Assembly: GCA_934202735.1 (NCBI GenBank)
Contig: CAKPYH010000004.1
Span: forward strand, 78,189 to 142,188
Direction of reading: 5' to 3'
From: an uncultured Alphaproteobacteria bacterium
Lineage (GTDB): Bacteria > Pseudomonadota > Alphaproteobacteria > CAAHEQ01 > UBA3637
Length of the DNA stretch: 64,000 nt
How positions within the stretch are numbered: the first letter of the stretch is position 1; every line of letters starts with the position of its first letter. The notes under the pieces are model-generated. The model was not told the DNA's origin, searched no databases, and worked only from the letters and a program-made list of their open reading frames with translations. A program made the translations under genes and the position numbers. Below are positions 52,255 to 60,814 of this stretch, one piece after another.

Positions 52255-53117
52255 GGCCGATACACCTGCCACACAGCGATCAGGTGATTTAATACCGCCG
52301 GATTTTGAACCGGCCATACGGCGGATTGTCCGTGCAGATTTTCTTCCAAATGCGCTATATCCGGGTCCATCGGGATCAATGTCGGCATAAATCGCCGTTC
52401 AAATGCCAGTAATGCCTTGTCGGGATCGGTGATGTCATACCCGATATCGGCCAACATTTCAGGTACCGTCGGATACACACTCGGCAACTGTTCCACGGGT
52501 TCAGGGTACAACCCGATACCGTCCTGTGCCAACGCTTTCCACGGAAATGCCGCCCCGACATCTACCTTACGTTCGGGGGCGATATCGCTATGCGCAACGA
52601 TATTTTGGGGCAAAATATCATAACGGATGATCAGATCACTTAATACATGTTTCAAAGTCTCAATTTGAGCCGGCGTAAAAGGGGTTTGCCCCAAAGTTGC
52701 ATTCTGCAATTCCACGCCGATTGCCGTTTCATTTAACCGGCTTTGCCCCCGCCAAAAACTGCTCCCCGCATGCCATGCCACTTTGTCTTCGGGGACCAAC
52801 CGAAACAACCGACCATCGGTATCTATCAGGTAATGTGTACTGACATTTAACGCCGCTAACCGATGAATCATATCGGGCACGGGTATTGCAAAACTGTGCA
52901 ACACGATAAACTGAACGGCGCGCGTACGTTCGCTTTGGGCTGCGGTGGTCAAAATGATAGGAGACAACCGATCAGGCTCTGTGGTTCCAATGGTCGGTTG
53001 TTTCGGCTTATCCGGCCAAATCATCCGCCCGGTCTGTCCCAACATCAGGCAGAGTTGAATCCCCAACGTGATAAAAATAAAAGCCTGAAATACTTTTCGT
53101 AAAAACCGAGATCGCAT
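52251..53117 (-). CDS. N-acetylmuramoyl-L-alanine amidase, membrane-anchored
   Basis: 288 residues. An N-terminal membrane segment (AFIFITLGIQLCLMLG) is followed by an Amidase_2 domain with zinc ligands and motif IVLHSFAIP, ETAIGVELQNA and VAHSDIAPERKVDVGAAF. It cuts the amide bond between MurNAc and the peptide, in cell separation or recycling. The final 80 residues are an extra helical tail. Confidence 0.9.
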   Translation of the reverse strand: MRSRFLRKVFQAFIFITLGIQLCLMLGQTGRMIWPDKPKQPTIGTTEPDRLSPIILTTAAQSERTRAVQFIVLHSFAIPVPDMIHRLAALNVSTHYLIDTDGRLFRLVPEDKVAWHAGSSFWRGQSRLNETAIGVELQNATLGQTPFTPAQIETLKHVLSDLIIRYDILPQNIVAHSDIAPERKVDVGAAFPWKALAQDGIGLYPEPVEQLPSVYPTVPEMLADIGYDITDPDKALLAFERRFMPTLIPMDPDIAHLEENLHGQSAVWPVQNPAVLNHLIAVWQVYRP

Positions 53118-53203
53118 AAGGATACTATAAAATAATTTCTCGCAAAAGGCAAGTGATTTTTTTATTTTTTCATCTTATATTTCAACAAGATAATCCTTGT
53201 AAT

Positions 53204-53232
53204 TTGACAAAGATATAAAATTATGCTATAAT
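53204..53232 (+). promoter_or_regulatory. Perfect consensus sigma70 promoter
   Basis: TTGACA (53204-53209), 17-bp spacer, TATAAT (53227-53232). Both hexamers and the spacing match consensus exactly, so the small exported protein downstream should be strongly expressed. Confidence 0.9.
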
Positions 53233-53278
53233 AAAACTGTAATCGGATAAACGATCATCTTTAACCAAGGAGGAAACC

Positions 53279-53677
53279 ATGAACAAAAAATTACTTGTTA
53301 CAAGCATGTTAGCTTTGGCTACGGCTACTGCGGCATTTGCAAGGCCCCACCACCACGGCCCACGCGGTCGGGACATCGCGGCCAGCGTTGCCGGGGCCGT
53401 CATTGGTAATGCTATCGGAAATATCATTAATCCGAACCCGGGATATGTGGTCACACCCGCTCCGGTAGTTGTTCCTCCGGCCCCCGTTGTTGTCACACCG
53501 GCTCCGGTGGTTGTCCCTCCGGCCCCCGTCGTTGTCACGCCGCCACCTGCAATCATGCATCCGCCGGCTCCTGTTGTCGTTCCACCGGGGATGACTATCC
53601 GGAGTGCGAGATGGGTTAAACGACCTTCTCGGACATGGACACCGACACAAAGAGCACGTACAATGAGAGTACGTTAA
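53279..53677 (+). CDS. Exported valine/proline-rich repeat protein
   Basis: 132 residues. A signal peptide (LLVTSMLALATATAAFA) is followed by a His/Arg stretch, a glycine/alanine segment (ASVAGAVIGNAIGNII) that resembles a glycine-zipper, and at least five copies of APVVVxP. The C-terminus is basic (WVKRPSRTWTPTQR). AAGGAGG precedes the ATG; a perfect promoter and a strong terminator flank it. Probably an abundant envelope protein. Function unknown. Confidence 0.75.
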   Translation: MNKKLLVTSMLALATATAAFARPHHHGPRGRDIAASVAGAVIGNAIGNIINPNPGYVVTPAPVVVPPAPVVVTPAPVVVPPAPVVVTPPPAIMHPPAPVVVPPGMTIRSARWVKRPSRTWTPTQRARTMRVR

Positions 53678-53691
53678 AAATCAAAAAACAT

Positions 53692-53725
53692 CACGCCCCT
53701 TGTGCCATACAAGGGGCGTGTTTTT
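53692..53725 (+). terminator. Terminator of the valine/proline-rich protein gene
   Basis: Perfect 11-bp stem CACGCCCCTTG / CAAGGGGCGTG with loop TGCCATA, followed by five T. Confidence 0.92.
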
Positions 53726-53770
53726 CTCATTCAGCACCGGACCGGTTCGGGGCAGACTTTCCGGAAGTGC

Positions 53771-54457
53771 TTATTTAGACACAATGACCATGGCTTCCCG
53801 CAACACGCGATCACCACCAATGGTATAGCCGGGTTGCAATTCTTGAACGATTGTTCCGGCCGGTTTTGTAGCGTCTTCCACTTCCTGTATGACTTTGTGT
53901 TGATTAGGATCAAAGACTGTGCCTAAACCCGGCATCTTAGCAATATTTTGCTTTTTCAAGGCTGTCATCAAATTCCCCTGCGTCATTTCCACACCTTTCA
54001 TCAGGTTTTCCAACACAGGATTGATTGGTTGGCCCGCGGCTTGTTCCTTATCCAGTTCTTGACGTGCACAGGCCATTGCCTGTTCTAAACAATCCGCCAC
54101 AGGCAATAAATCCTTGGCAAAAGAGCCGGTCGCATATCGGGCATTTTTTTCCAAATCAATTTGCGTGCGTTTACGCAAATTTTCCATCTCGGCCGTTGCC
54201 CGCAAAGCCAAGTCTTTCCAGTGAGCGGCCTCCGCCAACGCCTGTTCCAAGGCCTGATTCGGCGGCAACACCGTATCAGTTTCTTTTCCCGGTGCCGGTG
54301 TATCATGGGGTTGCTTTGGACGATCCTGTGGCTGCGGTCCATTAGGCTTCAGGTGCTGATGTCCCGGTTGATTAGGTTCTCCGTGATTAAAATGATGGGG
54401 CCCGTTGGGATTGTTTTTTTGTTTGAATTGTTCCGTAAAATTTTTTGAATTCATCAT
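53771..54457 (-). CDS. grpE: Nucleotide exchange factor GrpE
   Basis: About 228 residues (ATGs at 54457 and 54454). A long His/Asn/Pro-rich N-terminus (HFNHGEPNQPGHQHLKPNG) precedes the GrpE core: LRKRTQIDLEKNARYA, and the C-terminus VQELQPGYTIGGDRVLREA. It drives ADP release from DnaK. The rich polar N-terminal tail is longer than usual. Confidence 0.95.
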   Translation of the reverse strand: MMNSKNFTEQFKQKNNPNGPHHFNHGEPNQPGHQHLKPNGPQPQDRPKQPHDTPAPGKETDTVLPPNQALEQALAEAAHWKDLALRATAEMENLRKRTQIDLEKNARYATGSFAKDLLPVADCLEQAMACARQELDKEQAAGQPINPVLENLMKGVEMTQGNLMTALKKQNIAKMPGLGTVFDPNQHKVIQEVEDATKPAGTIVQELQPGYTIGGDRVLREAMVIVSK

Positions 54458-54525
54458 GTATCCTTTCACATATCTATATATTTATATGCTTTCCGCACAA
54501 AAATCAAGGGGAAACATCTTTCATC

Positions 54526-54554
54526 TTGCTTTTTCATCAGAAAAAAGGTATACT
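54526..54554 (+). promoter_or_regulatory. Promoter of rph-rdgB
   Basis: TTGCTT (54526-54531), 17-bp spacer, TATACT (54549-54554). Confidence 0.7.
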
Positions 54555-54589
54555 GTTGACCATTCAACAACCGAACAAAGGAGAAAAGT

Positions 54590-55324
54590 ATGTCCAGACA
54601 CAGTGGTCGCGCCGATGATGAATTGCGATCCGTTCAACTTATTTTAGGGGCAAACAAGTATGCCGAAGGGTCTTGCTTGATTCAATGGGGCGATACCCAT
54701 GTCATGTGTACGGCCAGTATAGAAGATCGGGTCCCGTTATGGGTTAAAGGAACCGGCAAAGGGTGGGTAACGGCCGAATATGGTATGTTGCCTCGGTCTA
54801 CCGGTACGCGTATGGAACGCGAAGCCAAAAAAGGACAACAAGGGCGCACACAGGAAATTCAACGTTTGATTGCGCGGGCTTTGCGGGGATGCGTAGACTT
54901 GACGGCATTAGACGGCATGACGGTCAAAATTGATTGCGATGTCATTCAAGCCGATGGTGGCACCCGAACCGCGTCTATAACAGGCGGATTTGTGGCTTTA
55001 TATTTGGCCTTATCCAAAGTAATGACAACTAAAAAATGGGATGTCTTACCCATTACGGATTTTGTAGCGGCGGTCTCATGCGGGATTGTGGACGGCCGTC
55101 CGGTCTTGGATTTGGATTATGAGGAAGATTCAAATGCAGGAACGGATTCTAACTTTGTGATGAACGGCCGCGGCGGCATTCTTGAAATTCAAGGAACCGC
55201 CGAACACGGGGCCTTTACACCGGAGGAGTTTACCCGCCTGTTTGAATTGGCCCGGCAAGGGATTGCCACCTTGATTCAAAAACAAAAGCATGCGATTTTT
55301 GAGGCGCTAGATGTCCATCACTAA
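54590..55324 (+). CDS. rph: Ribonuclease PH
   Basis: 244 residues. EGSCLIQWGDTHVMCTASIE, EYGMLPRSTGTRMERE and DCDVIQADGGTRTASITGG are the RNase PH signature with the phosphate-binding residues. It trims tRNA 3' ends with phosphate. AAAGGAG precedes the ATG. Overlaps rdgB by 14 bp. Confidence 0.97.
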   Translation: MSRHSGRADDELRSVQLILGANKYAEGSCLIQWGDTHVMCTASIEDRVPLWVKGTGKGWVTAEYGMLPRSTGTRMEREAKKGQQGRTQEIQRLIARALRGCVDLTALDGMTVKIDCDVIQADGGTRTASITGGFVALYLALSKVMTTKKWDVLPITDFVAAVSCGIVDGRPVLDLDYEEDSNAGTDSNFVMNGRGGILEIQGTAEHGAFTPEEFTRLFELARQGIATLIQKQKHAIFEALDVHH

Positions 55325-55904
55325 ATTGGTTTTAGCCACCCATAACGCACATAAATTATCCGAAGTACAGGCGATCTTGGCTCCCTTGGGCATACAGGTA
55401 TTGGGGGGGACCGATGTCGGCTTGCACGATGTGCCGGAAACCGGGTCAACGTTTCAAGAAAACGCCTTGTTGAAAGCACGCGCCGCTTATCATCAGATTC
55501 ACTTGCCGGTGTTGGCCGATGATTCGGGCCTGTGTATTACGGCTCTTAATGGGGGACCGGGGCTATATTCCGCCCGTTTTGCGGCCGATCACGGGGGATA
55601 TCCGGCGGTTTTTGACACCGTTTGGCAACAAATGGGAAACAATCCCGATCGATCGGCTTATTTCATGTGCTGCATGGCTTTGGTGGCAGGGCCAGCGCCA
55701 ACGGACGAACATATTTTTGAAGGAAAAATGACCGGTCAGATTGCCGCGGGTGCCACAGGCACACACCTGTTCGGATACGATCCGATCTTCATTCCCGATG
55801 GTTATACCGAAACATGCGGTGTCTTGGATCCCGATGTCAAAAACAAGATTTCTCACCGGGCCAAAGCTTTGGCGAAATTGACGGCTTTTTTACAAAAGGT
55901 TTAG
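55311..55904 (+). CDS. rdgB: Non-canonical purine NTP pyrophosphatase (RdgB/HAM1)
   Basis: 197 residues. LVLATHNAHKLSEVQAIL, LADDSGLCITALNGGPG(L)YSARF and FGYDPIFIPDG mark the HAM1 family, which removes dITP/XTP from the nucleotide pool. TAG stop. Translationally coupled to rph. Confidence 0.96.
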   Translation: MSITKLVLATHNAHKLSEVQAILAPLGIQVLGGTDVGLHDVPETGSTFQENALLKARAAYHQIHLPVLADDSGLCITALNGGPGLYSARFAADHGGYPAVFDTVWQQMGNNPDRSAYFMCCMALVAGPAPTDEHIFEGKMTGQIAAGATGTHLFGYDPIFIPDGYTETCGVLDPDVKNKISHRAKALAKLTAFLQKV

Positions 55905-56476
55905 TTTTCCATTTTGGGACGGGTCAAAAAAATAATTTTTTCCACACCGACCGTATTTTTCAAGCGGGCCCAAACGGCTTCCTGTTCCGCCACCGATGCC
56001 GTAATGCCCATTAAATAAACCGTACCGTTTTCCAAAACTAATTTATAATTGACGGAAGATATATCCGGTGTCAAAGCCAGAGCCGTTTTGATTTGTGTGG
56101 CAACTGCGGCTTCCAAAGCCGTATCTTTCAGGGCCGGTGCCGAATCCAAACGTACATAGTTATATACTTTACGGACACCCGGAACAGACCAAACGGCCGA
56201 TAAAATGGCCTGGACGGTTTCCGCATTCGGAACGGCACCGGTCAATAAGACAGATCCCTCAAAAACGGTTACTTCTATATCTACCACCAAAGCGGCTTTT
56301 TGACGGGCCAAAGCATCCCGAATTTGCAGATTTAACTGCACATCGGCCCAATCATCGGCCACAGTCCGGTCATCGGCCACAATCGTGTACAGCCGGTGCC
56401 CGCCATTGATCAGCGTACCCCATAGTTGACACCCGCCCAGGCAGCAGCAGATTCCAAAAAACAAGGCTCTTTTCAT
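55901..56476 (-). CDS. BON-domain lipoprotein
   Basis: About 191 residues from ATG 56476. Lipoprotein signal FFGICCCLGGC. Two BON domains follow (VDIEVTVFEGSVLLTGAVPN and VNYKLVLENGTVYLMGIT). BON lipoproteins such as OsmY/YraP bind phospholipid and maintain the outer membrane. It overlaps yraN by 4 bp; its stop overlaps the rdgB stop. Confidence 0.88.
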   Translation of the reverse strand: MKRALFFGICCCLGGCQLWGTLINGGHRLYTIVADDRTVADDWADVQLNLQIRDALARQKAALVVDIEVTVFEGSVLLTGAVPNAETVQAILSAVWSVPGVRKVYNYVRLDSAPALKDTALEAAVATQIKTALALTPDISSVNYKLVLENGTVYLMGITASVAEQEAVWARLKNTVGVEKIIFLTRPKMEN

Positions 56477-56838
56477 AGCACACTCCATGCATTCGGAATA
56501 TGCCGGGGCCACCGATGCGGAGCCAACAACACGGCATCGTAGCGGATCTGATACCCTTGATACCGCGGGTTATGTTGCAAAAAGACGGCCGATGTGCGGG
56601 CCACACGGACCTGATTTTGAACTGTAATCGCTTCCATCGCCCGGATCAAAGTCGGCCGATATTTGACTTCTATAAAAGCCAATGTGCGTCCCCGTACCAT
56701 AATCAAGTCCACTTCGCCGGCCCCGGTTCCCCGTCCGACCACATAGTTCAAGCGGACCGGCCGCCACCCCTGACACATCAGAAAAATCAAAGCAACTTTT
56801 TCGGCCCAATGGCCCCGCGTATGATTACTGAGCATCAT
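56473..56838 (-). CDS. yraN: YraN family endonuclease-like protein
   Basis: 121 residues. GHWAEKVALIFLMCQGWRPV and GTGAGEVDLIMVRGRTLAFIEVK are the UPF0102/YraN nuclease-fold motifs (E, D, ExK). It overlaps rsmI by 14 bp, an association conserved in Alphaproteobacteria. Function unclear. Confidence 0.92.
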   Translation of the reverse strand: MMLSNHTRGHWAEKVALIFLMCQGWRPVRLNYVVGRGTGAGEVDLIMVRGRTLAFIEVKYRPTLIRAMEAITVQNQVRVARTSAVFLQHNPRYQGYQIRYDAVLLAPHRWPRHIPNAWSVL

Positions 56839-57655
56839 GGGCAGCCAATACCTGTTTATAAACTTGTTGTTTGGGCAATCCCGTCATATCCGCTATCATT
56901 TGAACGGTATCGCGTACACTGTGGTGTGCCAACGTTTCGGTAATTAAAGCCGCTACTTGCACGTCCGTCCAGGTACTTTGCGCTTTGTCCGGACGGTCAA
57001 TCACCAAAACCAATTCGCCTTTGGGTTCACCGTTTTCGGTATAAAACGCGATGAGTTCCGACACGGTTCCTCGGCGGACCTCCTCAAACTTTTTTGTGAT
57101 TTCACGCACCACCGCCATAGGCCGATTACCCAAGATTGCCTGAATATCCGTCAACATATCGGTCAGGCGGTTAGGCGTTTCATAAAAAACCAACGTTGCC
57201 GGCAAAGACGCAACCGCCCGTAAAGAGGCCCGTCTTCCGGACGACTTCGGGGATAAAAAACCACCGAAATAAAACGAATCAGACGGCAAGCCTGACAGTT
57301 GCAACGCCGACAAAACGGCATTGGCCCCCGGTACGGTTGTAACGGTAATACCGGCTTCATAGCAGTCCCGAACCAATTTATACCCCGGATCTGATACTAG
57401 GGGTGTACCGGCATCGGAGACCAAGGCCACCGATACACCGTGGCGCAGTTTTTCAATCAGTTTCGGTCGCACGGTATCGGCATTATGTTCATGATAAGGC
57501 ATCATAGCGGCCGCGTGAATCCCCAACAAGGAGAACAGTTGCCCGCTGGTCCGTGTATCTTCACACGCCACCAAATCCACAGATTTCAGGACCTGTCGGG
57601 CGCGATCCGATATATCCCCTAAATTTCCGATCGGTGTAGACACCAAATACAACAT
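56825..57655 (-). CDS. rsmI: 16S rRNA C1402 2'-O-methyltransferase
   Basis: 276 residues. The tetrapyrrole methylase-like fold: LYLVSTPIGNLGDISDRA, CEDTRTSGQLF, VSDAGTPLVSDPGY and TVPGANAVLSALQLSGLP. It methylates C1402 with RsmH. Confidence 0.96.
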   Translation of the reverse strand: MLYLVSTPIGNLGDISDRARQVLKSVDLVACEDTRTSGQLFSLLGIHAAAMMPYHEHNADTVRPKLIEKLRHGVSVALVSDAGTPLVSDPGYKLVRDCYEAGITVTTVPGANAVLSALQLSGLPSDSFYFGGFLSPKSSGRRASLRAVASLPATLVFYETPNRLTDMLTDIQAILGNRPMAVVREITKKFEEVRRGTVSELIAFYTENGEPKGELVLVIDRPDKAQSTWTDVQVAALITETLAHHSVRDTVQMIADMTGLPKQQVYKQVLAAHDAQ

Positions 57656-57679
57656 TCCGAAATCCTTTCATTTTCAGGC

Positions 57680-57708
57680 TTGAAAAAAACGACAAAATGG
57701 AGTATACC
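57680..57708 (+). promoter_or_regulatory. Promoter of the LpoA-like gene
   Basis: TTGAAA (57680-57685), 17-bp spacer, TATACC (57703-57708). Confidence 0.5.
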
Positions 57709-57737
57709 ATATAAAAAGAAAAAGGAAAAGGGTTTGT

Positions 57738-59006
57738 ATGATGAAAATGAAAATTATTTTGGCCGTTCTTTGGGTAGCGTTAATCACAGGGTGTCAAACC
57801 CGGCGCGGTGAAGATTTTGTCTGGGATAACTTGGGCACAGATGAAACCGTGCAGGTCGGCCTGACACGGCCCGTCCGGGCGGTCATGTTATTGCCTTTGA
57901 CGGGCAAGAGTGCCGCCGCCGGCCAAGCGTTTCGCAACGGGGGCATGATGGCCTTGCAGGAGCACCCGGATAGTCCCCTGCGGTTGTTATTCTTTGATAC
58001 CCAAGGTACCGCAGACGGAACCCGGGCCGCTTGGCAAGAAGCCAAACATTTGAACCCCGATGTTATCATCGGTCCCGTGTTTGCCTCATCTGTGACGGCC
58101 TTAAAGAACGAATCACCCCGTGCGCCCGTTATTTCCTTTACAACCGATCATACCGTTTTGGAGTCGGATATTTACACCATGGGGATTTTAATTCCCAATC
58201 AAGTGGATCGCTTGGTGCAATACATGTGTGAAGCGGGGCATAAAAACATTGCCGTCATGGGCCCCGAGGACAAAACAGGGGAATTGACCATGAATGCCTT
58301 GATGAGTACCGTCAAACGGTGTCCCGGCATGCAAGTCAATAAAATATCCCTGTATGCCCCCGATACGGTGAACTTTAACCCTGCGGTGTTGAAAATTGTA
58401 CCCAAACCCGTCAACCCCAAGAAAAAAGACCTGACCGAAGAAGAAAAAATCATCTTGGCCACACCGATTCAAGAACGCTTGGATTTTGATGCCTTGTTCT
58501 TGTTTGATGACGGCGTTCGGTTGCAGCAGGTGGCTTCATTGCTGTCCTATTATGATCTTACACCCAAAGTTATACCGTTTTACGGCTTGGCAAACTGGCA
58601 AACCGTGAAAGATAAAAGCATGGAAAACGGAATCTTTGTTTCCACACCGACCACACGGGTACGCCGGTTTTCCGTACGCTATAACGCACTGTTTGGCGCG
58701 CAACCGCCACGGATTGCGTCCTTGGCATACGATACCGTCTCTCTGATGGCCGTCTTGGCGGAAAAACAGGCTCTGACCACCGGCAATTTAGAGCAGGAGC
58801 AAGGATTTAACGGAGTCAACGGCCGTTTCCGTTTTCACCGAAACGGCACCAATGAACGGTTGTTGGAAATCTTCCGGTTCCCCCGCAATATGCGCCCGGA
58901 AACGTTTGAACCCGCCCCCGCCACATTCCCGGATCCGGATACGTTTTTCGTGACCCCCGAACCGGATATACAAGAAACGGGGAATCCGTTGTCCCCCGTT
59001 GAATAA
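57738..59006 (+). CDS. LpoA-like penicillin-binding protein activator
   Basis: 422 residues. Lipoprotein signal ILAVLWVALITGC, then a periplasmic-binding-protein fold (VRAVMLLPLTGKSAAAGQAF, DVIIGPVFASSVTALKNE), as in the C-terminal domain of LpoA (PF04348). LpoA activates PBP1A at the outer membrane. The N-terminal TPR domain of enteric LpoA is absent, as in Alphaproteobacteria. It is divergent from rsmI. Confidence 0.85.
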   Translation: MMKMKIILAVLWVALITGCQTRRGEDFVWDNLGTDETVQVGLTRPVRAVMLLPLTGKSAAAGQAFRNGGMMALQEHPDSPLRLLFFDTQGTADGTRAAWQEAKHLNPDVIIGPVFASSVTALKNESPRAPVISFTTDHTVLESDIYTMGILIPNQVDRLVQYMCEAGHKNIAVMGPEDKTGELTMNALMSTVKRCPGMQVNKISLYAPDTVNFNPAVLKIVPKPVNPKKKDLTEEEKIILATPIQERLDFDALFLFDDGVRLQQVASLLSYYDLTPKVIPFYGLANWQTVKDKSMENGIFVSTPTTRVRRFSVRYNALFGAQPPRIASLAYDTVSLMAVLAEKQALTTGNLEQEQGFNGVNGRFRFHRNGTNERLLEIFRFPRNMRPETFEPAPATFPDPDTFFVTPEPDIQETGNPLSPVE

Positions 59007-59013
59007 TCTGCCT

Positions 59014-59916
59014 TTACCGCCCCCGGCGATTGGCCGCTACATGCATTAAATCCGGTGGCAATTTCGGCACGCGGACTTGTTCCAACTCATCCAATTTGAA
59101 CTGTACCCTTTCACCGTTGCCGACCCGTTTCACCATATCTTCAAAAAAAGCGGATAATTCTTTGGTATCACCGGTCAACGGGCGGACATTATCGGGATTG
59201 GGCAGTCCCTTATCCAGCATCGGAGACATCGTCCCAATCATCAGGTGCCCCAAGGATCTGAGTGCTTCCTGCTTGCTGAGCATACCACCGTCTTGATCCA
59301 CAATACCGTTCATACTGTCCTGAATCCATCGTTGCAGTCCCAAGCGATCCGTTTGACTTTCCATTAAAAAACTGGTCCCGTCAAGTTTGTCTAACGTGGA
59401 CGTTCCCATACCCGTTCCATGGGTATACCCTGTGGCAGAATTAGATAGCGTTGCCACGGCTCGCTCGGTTCCCGGAATCATTTTTACGCCACCGGCCCGA
59501 TACAGCTTGATCTGGGCAGACGCGGACTTTCCCTCTCCGGAAAAGTCGGCTTGCTCTTTGTCCAATTGATCCGTTGACACTTGCCCATCTTCCAATGCTT
59601 CGGGAATAACCGAAGGCATGTCCGGGGCCCGATATTTTTTTTCAGGATCCAAAGCATCTTCTTCGTTGCCGGTAACAACCTTTAAGCCAAAGGTGTCAGC
59701 CAAGCCAAACCCGTACAATTTATCATCTCCATCATACGATACACTTTTAACCGACATCTGAACCGGGTCAAAGGCCGAGACCGTTTCATGGGCAGCCGGA
59801 TCCGAGGCCGATGTCTCTGTCGCCTTGCTGTCGTTTCCTATCATAGCCCCGCCCATTATTGCGGCCGTTGCCAATATGGGGCGTGCCGCTTTTGCCAATT
59901 TGTCTTTCAAACTCAT
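59014..59916 (-). CDS. Hypothetical protein with hydrophobic N-terminus
   Basis: 300 residues, family not recognised. The N-terminus RPILATAAIMGGAMIGNDSK may be an uncleaved or atypical signal. The body is charged with helical segments; QTDRLGLQRWIQDSMNGIVD and DQDGGMLSKQEALRSLGHLM resemble a calcium-binding EF-hand-like DxDGG loop. GGAGAAT precedes the ATG. It has normal host composition. Confidence 0.7.
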   Translation of the reverse strand: MSLKDKLAKAARPILATAAIMGGAMIGNDSKATETSASDPAAHETVSAFDPVQMSVKSVSYDGDDKLYGFGLADTFGLKVVTGNEEDALDPEKKYRAPDMPSVIPEALEDGQVSTDQLDKEQADFSGEGKSASAQIKLYRAGGVKMIPGTERAVATLSNSATGYTHGTGMGTSTLDKLDGTSFLMESQTDRLGLQRWIQDSMNGIVDQDGGMLSKQEALRSLGHLMIGTMSPMLDKGLPNPDNVRPLTGDTKELSAFFEDMVKRVGNGERVQFKLDELEQVRVPKLPPDLMHVAANRRGR

Positions 59917-60037
59917 GATCGGATTCTCCTTTTTTGCCCGAGAATTATTTTCCCCTATACTTATAGAATATCATCAATTTTCTTTTTTGACAAGCATAAT
60001 TTGAAGACCGCCGTTTCAGGGCGCATAAGACAAATAC

Positions 60038-60069
60038 AAAAAAGGAAAGCCCTTTCGGCTTTCCTTTTT
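60038..60069. terminator. Terminator hairpin, both strands
   Basis: Perfect 8-bp stem GGAAAGCC / GGCTTTCC with loop CTTTC, with A-run before and T-run after. It lies between tRNA-fMet and the 59-kb hypothetical gene. Confidence 0.8.
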
Positions 60070-60075
60070 CAAAAT

Positions 60076-60095
60076 TGGTTGCGGGGATGGGATTT
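60076..60095 (-). repeat. 20-bp copy of the tRNA-fMet 3' end
   Basis: The sequence at 60076-60095 is identical to 60231-60250, which is the CCA end, acceptor strand and part of the T-arm of tRNA-fMet. The rest of the tRNA is absent here. Such a partial copy is what site-specific integration or tRNA gene duplication leaves behind. Confidence 0.7.
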
Positions 60096-60099
60096 ATTC

Positions 60100-60145
60100 G
60101 CGCAAATGCGCTCACCCTTCGGGCCGCCTTCGGCGTTGCCTTCAT
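60100..60145 (-). repeat. GC-rich dispersed repeat element
   Basis: Read on the minus strand, GGCAACGCCGAAGGCGGCCC is followed by GAAGGGTGAGCGCA. Near-identical wording occurs on the plus strand at 63427-63482 within the terminal repeat array. It is non-coding. Probably a dispersed intergenic repeat. Confidence 0.6.
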
Positions 60146-60195
60146 TTCATTTCGGCCGAACCAGTGGTTCATTCACCTCACCCCCGTTCATAAAC

Positions 60196-60224
60196 AAAAA
60201 CGCCCCGATAAAACGGGACGTTTT
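60196..60224 (-). terminator. Terminator of tRNA-fMet
   Basis: Minus-strand stem ACGTCCCG / CGGGGCGT (one G-U) with loop TTTTAT, then TTTTTG, just after the tRNA 3' end. Confidence 0.85.
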
Positions 60225-60230
60225 CCTTTA

Positions 60231-60308
60231 TGGTTGCGGGGATGGGATTTGAACCACATGACCTCCAGGTTATGAGCCTGGCAAGCTACCGGACTGCTCT
60301 ACCCCGCG
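60231..60308 (-). tRNA. Initiator tRNA-fMet (anticodon CAT)
   Basis: Minus strand: CGCGGGG at the 5' end pairs with CCCCGCA at the 3' end, leaving the unpaired C1-A72 diagnostic of initiator tRNA. Anticodon loop CTCATAA, three G-C pairs in the anticodon stem base, T-arm GGTTCAAATCC, encoded CCA at 60231-60233. Confidence 0.96.
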
Positions 60309-60321
60309 TCAAGATGGTGGT

Positions 60322-60350
60322 ATCATACCCCTTTTTTTTGCGTTTGTCAA
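60322..60350 (-). promoter_or_regulatory. Promoter of tRNA-fMet
   Basis: Minus strand TTGACA (60345-60350), 17-bp spacer, TATGAT (60322-60327). Confidence 0.85.
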
Positions 60351-60394
60351 GCCCTTATTTTTATTTTTTTTGAAAGGGACGAAAATAAGGGCTT
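60349..60394. terminator. 13-bp inverted repeat, probable terminator after the thioredoxin-like gene
   Basis: AAGCCCTTATTTT (60349-60361) and its complement AAAATAAGGGCTT (60382-60394) form a perfect stem. It lies downstream of the minus-strand gene at 60431 and its distal arm overlaps the -35 of tRNA-fMet. A U-run after the stem is lacking on the minus strand, so termination is uncertain. Confidence 0.4.
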
Positions 60395-60430
60395 TTCGGA
60401 CAGAAGCCCGGCCGATGCAAACTGTTAGAC

Positions 60431-60808
60431 CTATTTTTTCAAATAGGACATCAACTCATTCGCTTGTTTGTCGGACCAACCCATCAGTGCATGCCCCCGA
60501 TAGGTAATAACCGGTGTTCCCAAATGACGCGTATCCAGGTTATATTTCTTGGCGGCCATGAATAATTTGGTATAATTATCCGGATCCTTATTGATATCCA
60601 ACACTTGAATATTCAGGTTCGGATAGTTGGGGCGCACCTGTTCATTGATAAAGGCAAGTGCATGATGACAATGCGGGCATTTTTCCTGAGAAAAGACAAT
60701 CAGGTCTTCTTCCGGCATTTGGTCCAAAACGGCCCGTTGCCCCCGGATCATCAGGGCCAAAAAAATCACAACAACCGCTATAACTATCAATATCGCTTTT
60801 TTCATCAA
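60431..60808 (-). CDS. Membrane-anchored thioredoxin/glutaredoxin-like protein
   Basis: 125 residues. One N-terminal membrane helix (ILIVIAVVVIFLALMI), then a thioredoxin fold with CPHC (Cys44, Cys47) and the cis-proline LGTPVI. It faces the periplasm and probably reduces or oxidises disulfides. It follows the 60815 gene by 6 bp in the same operon. Confidence 0.85.
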   Translation of the reverse strand: MMKKAILIVIAVVVIFLALMIRGQRAVLDQMPEEDLIVFSQEKCPHCHHALAFINEQVRPNYPNLNIQVLDINKDPDNYTKLFMAAKKYNLDTRHLGTPVITYRGHALMGWSDKQANELMSYLKK

Positions 60809-60814
60809 GTATCC

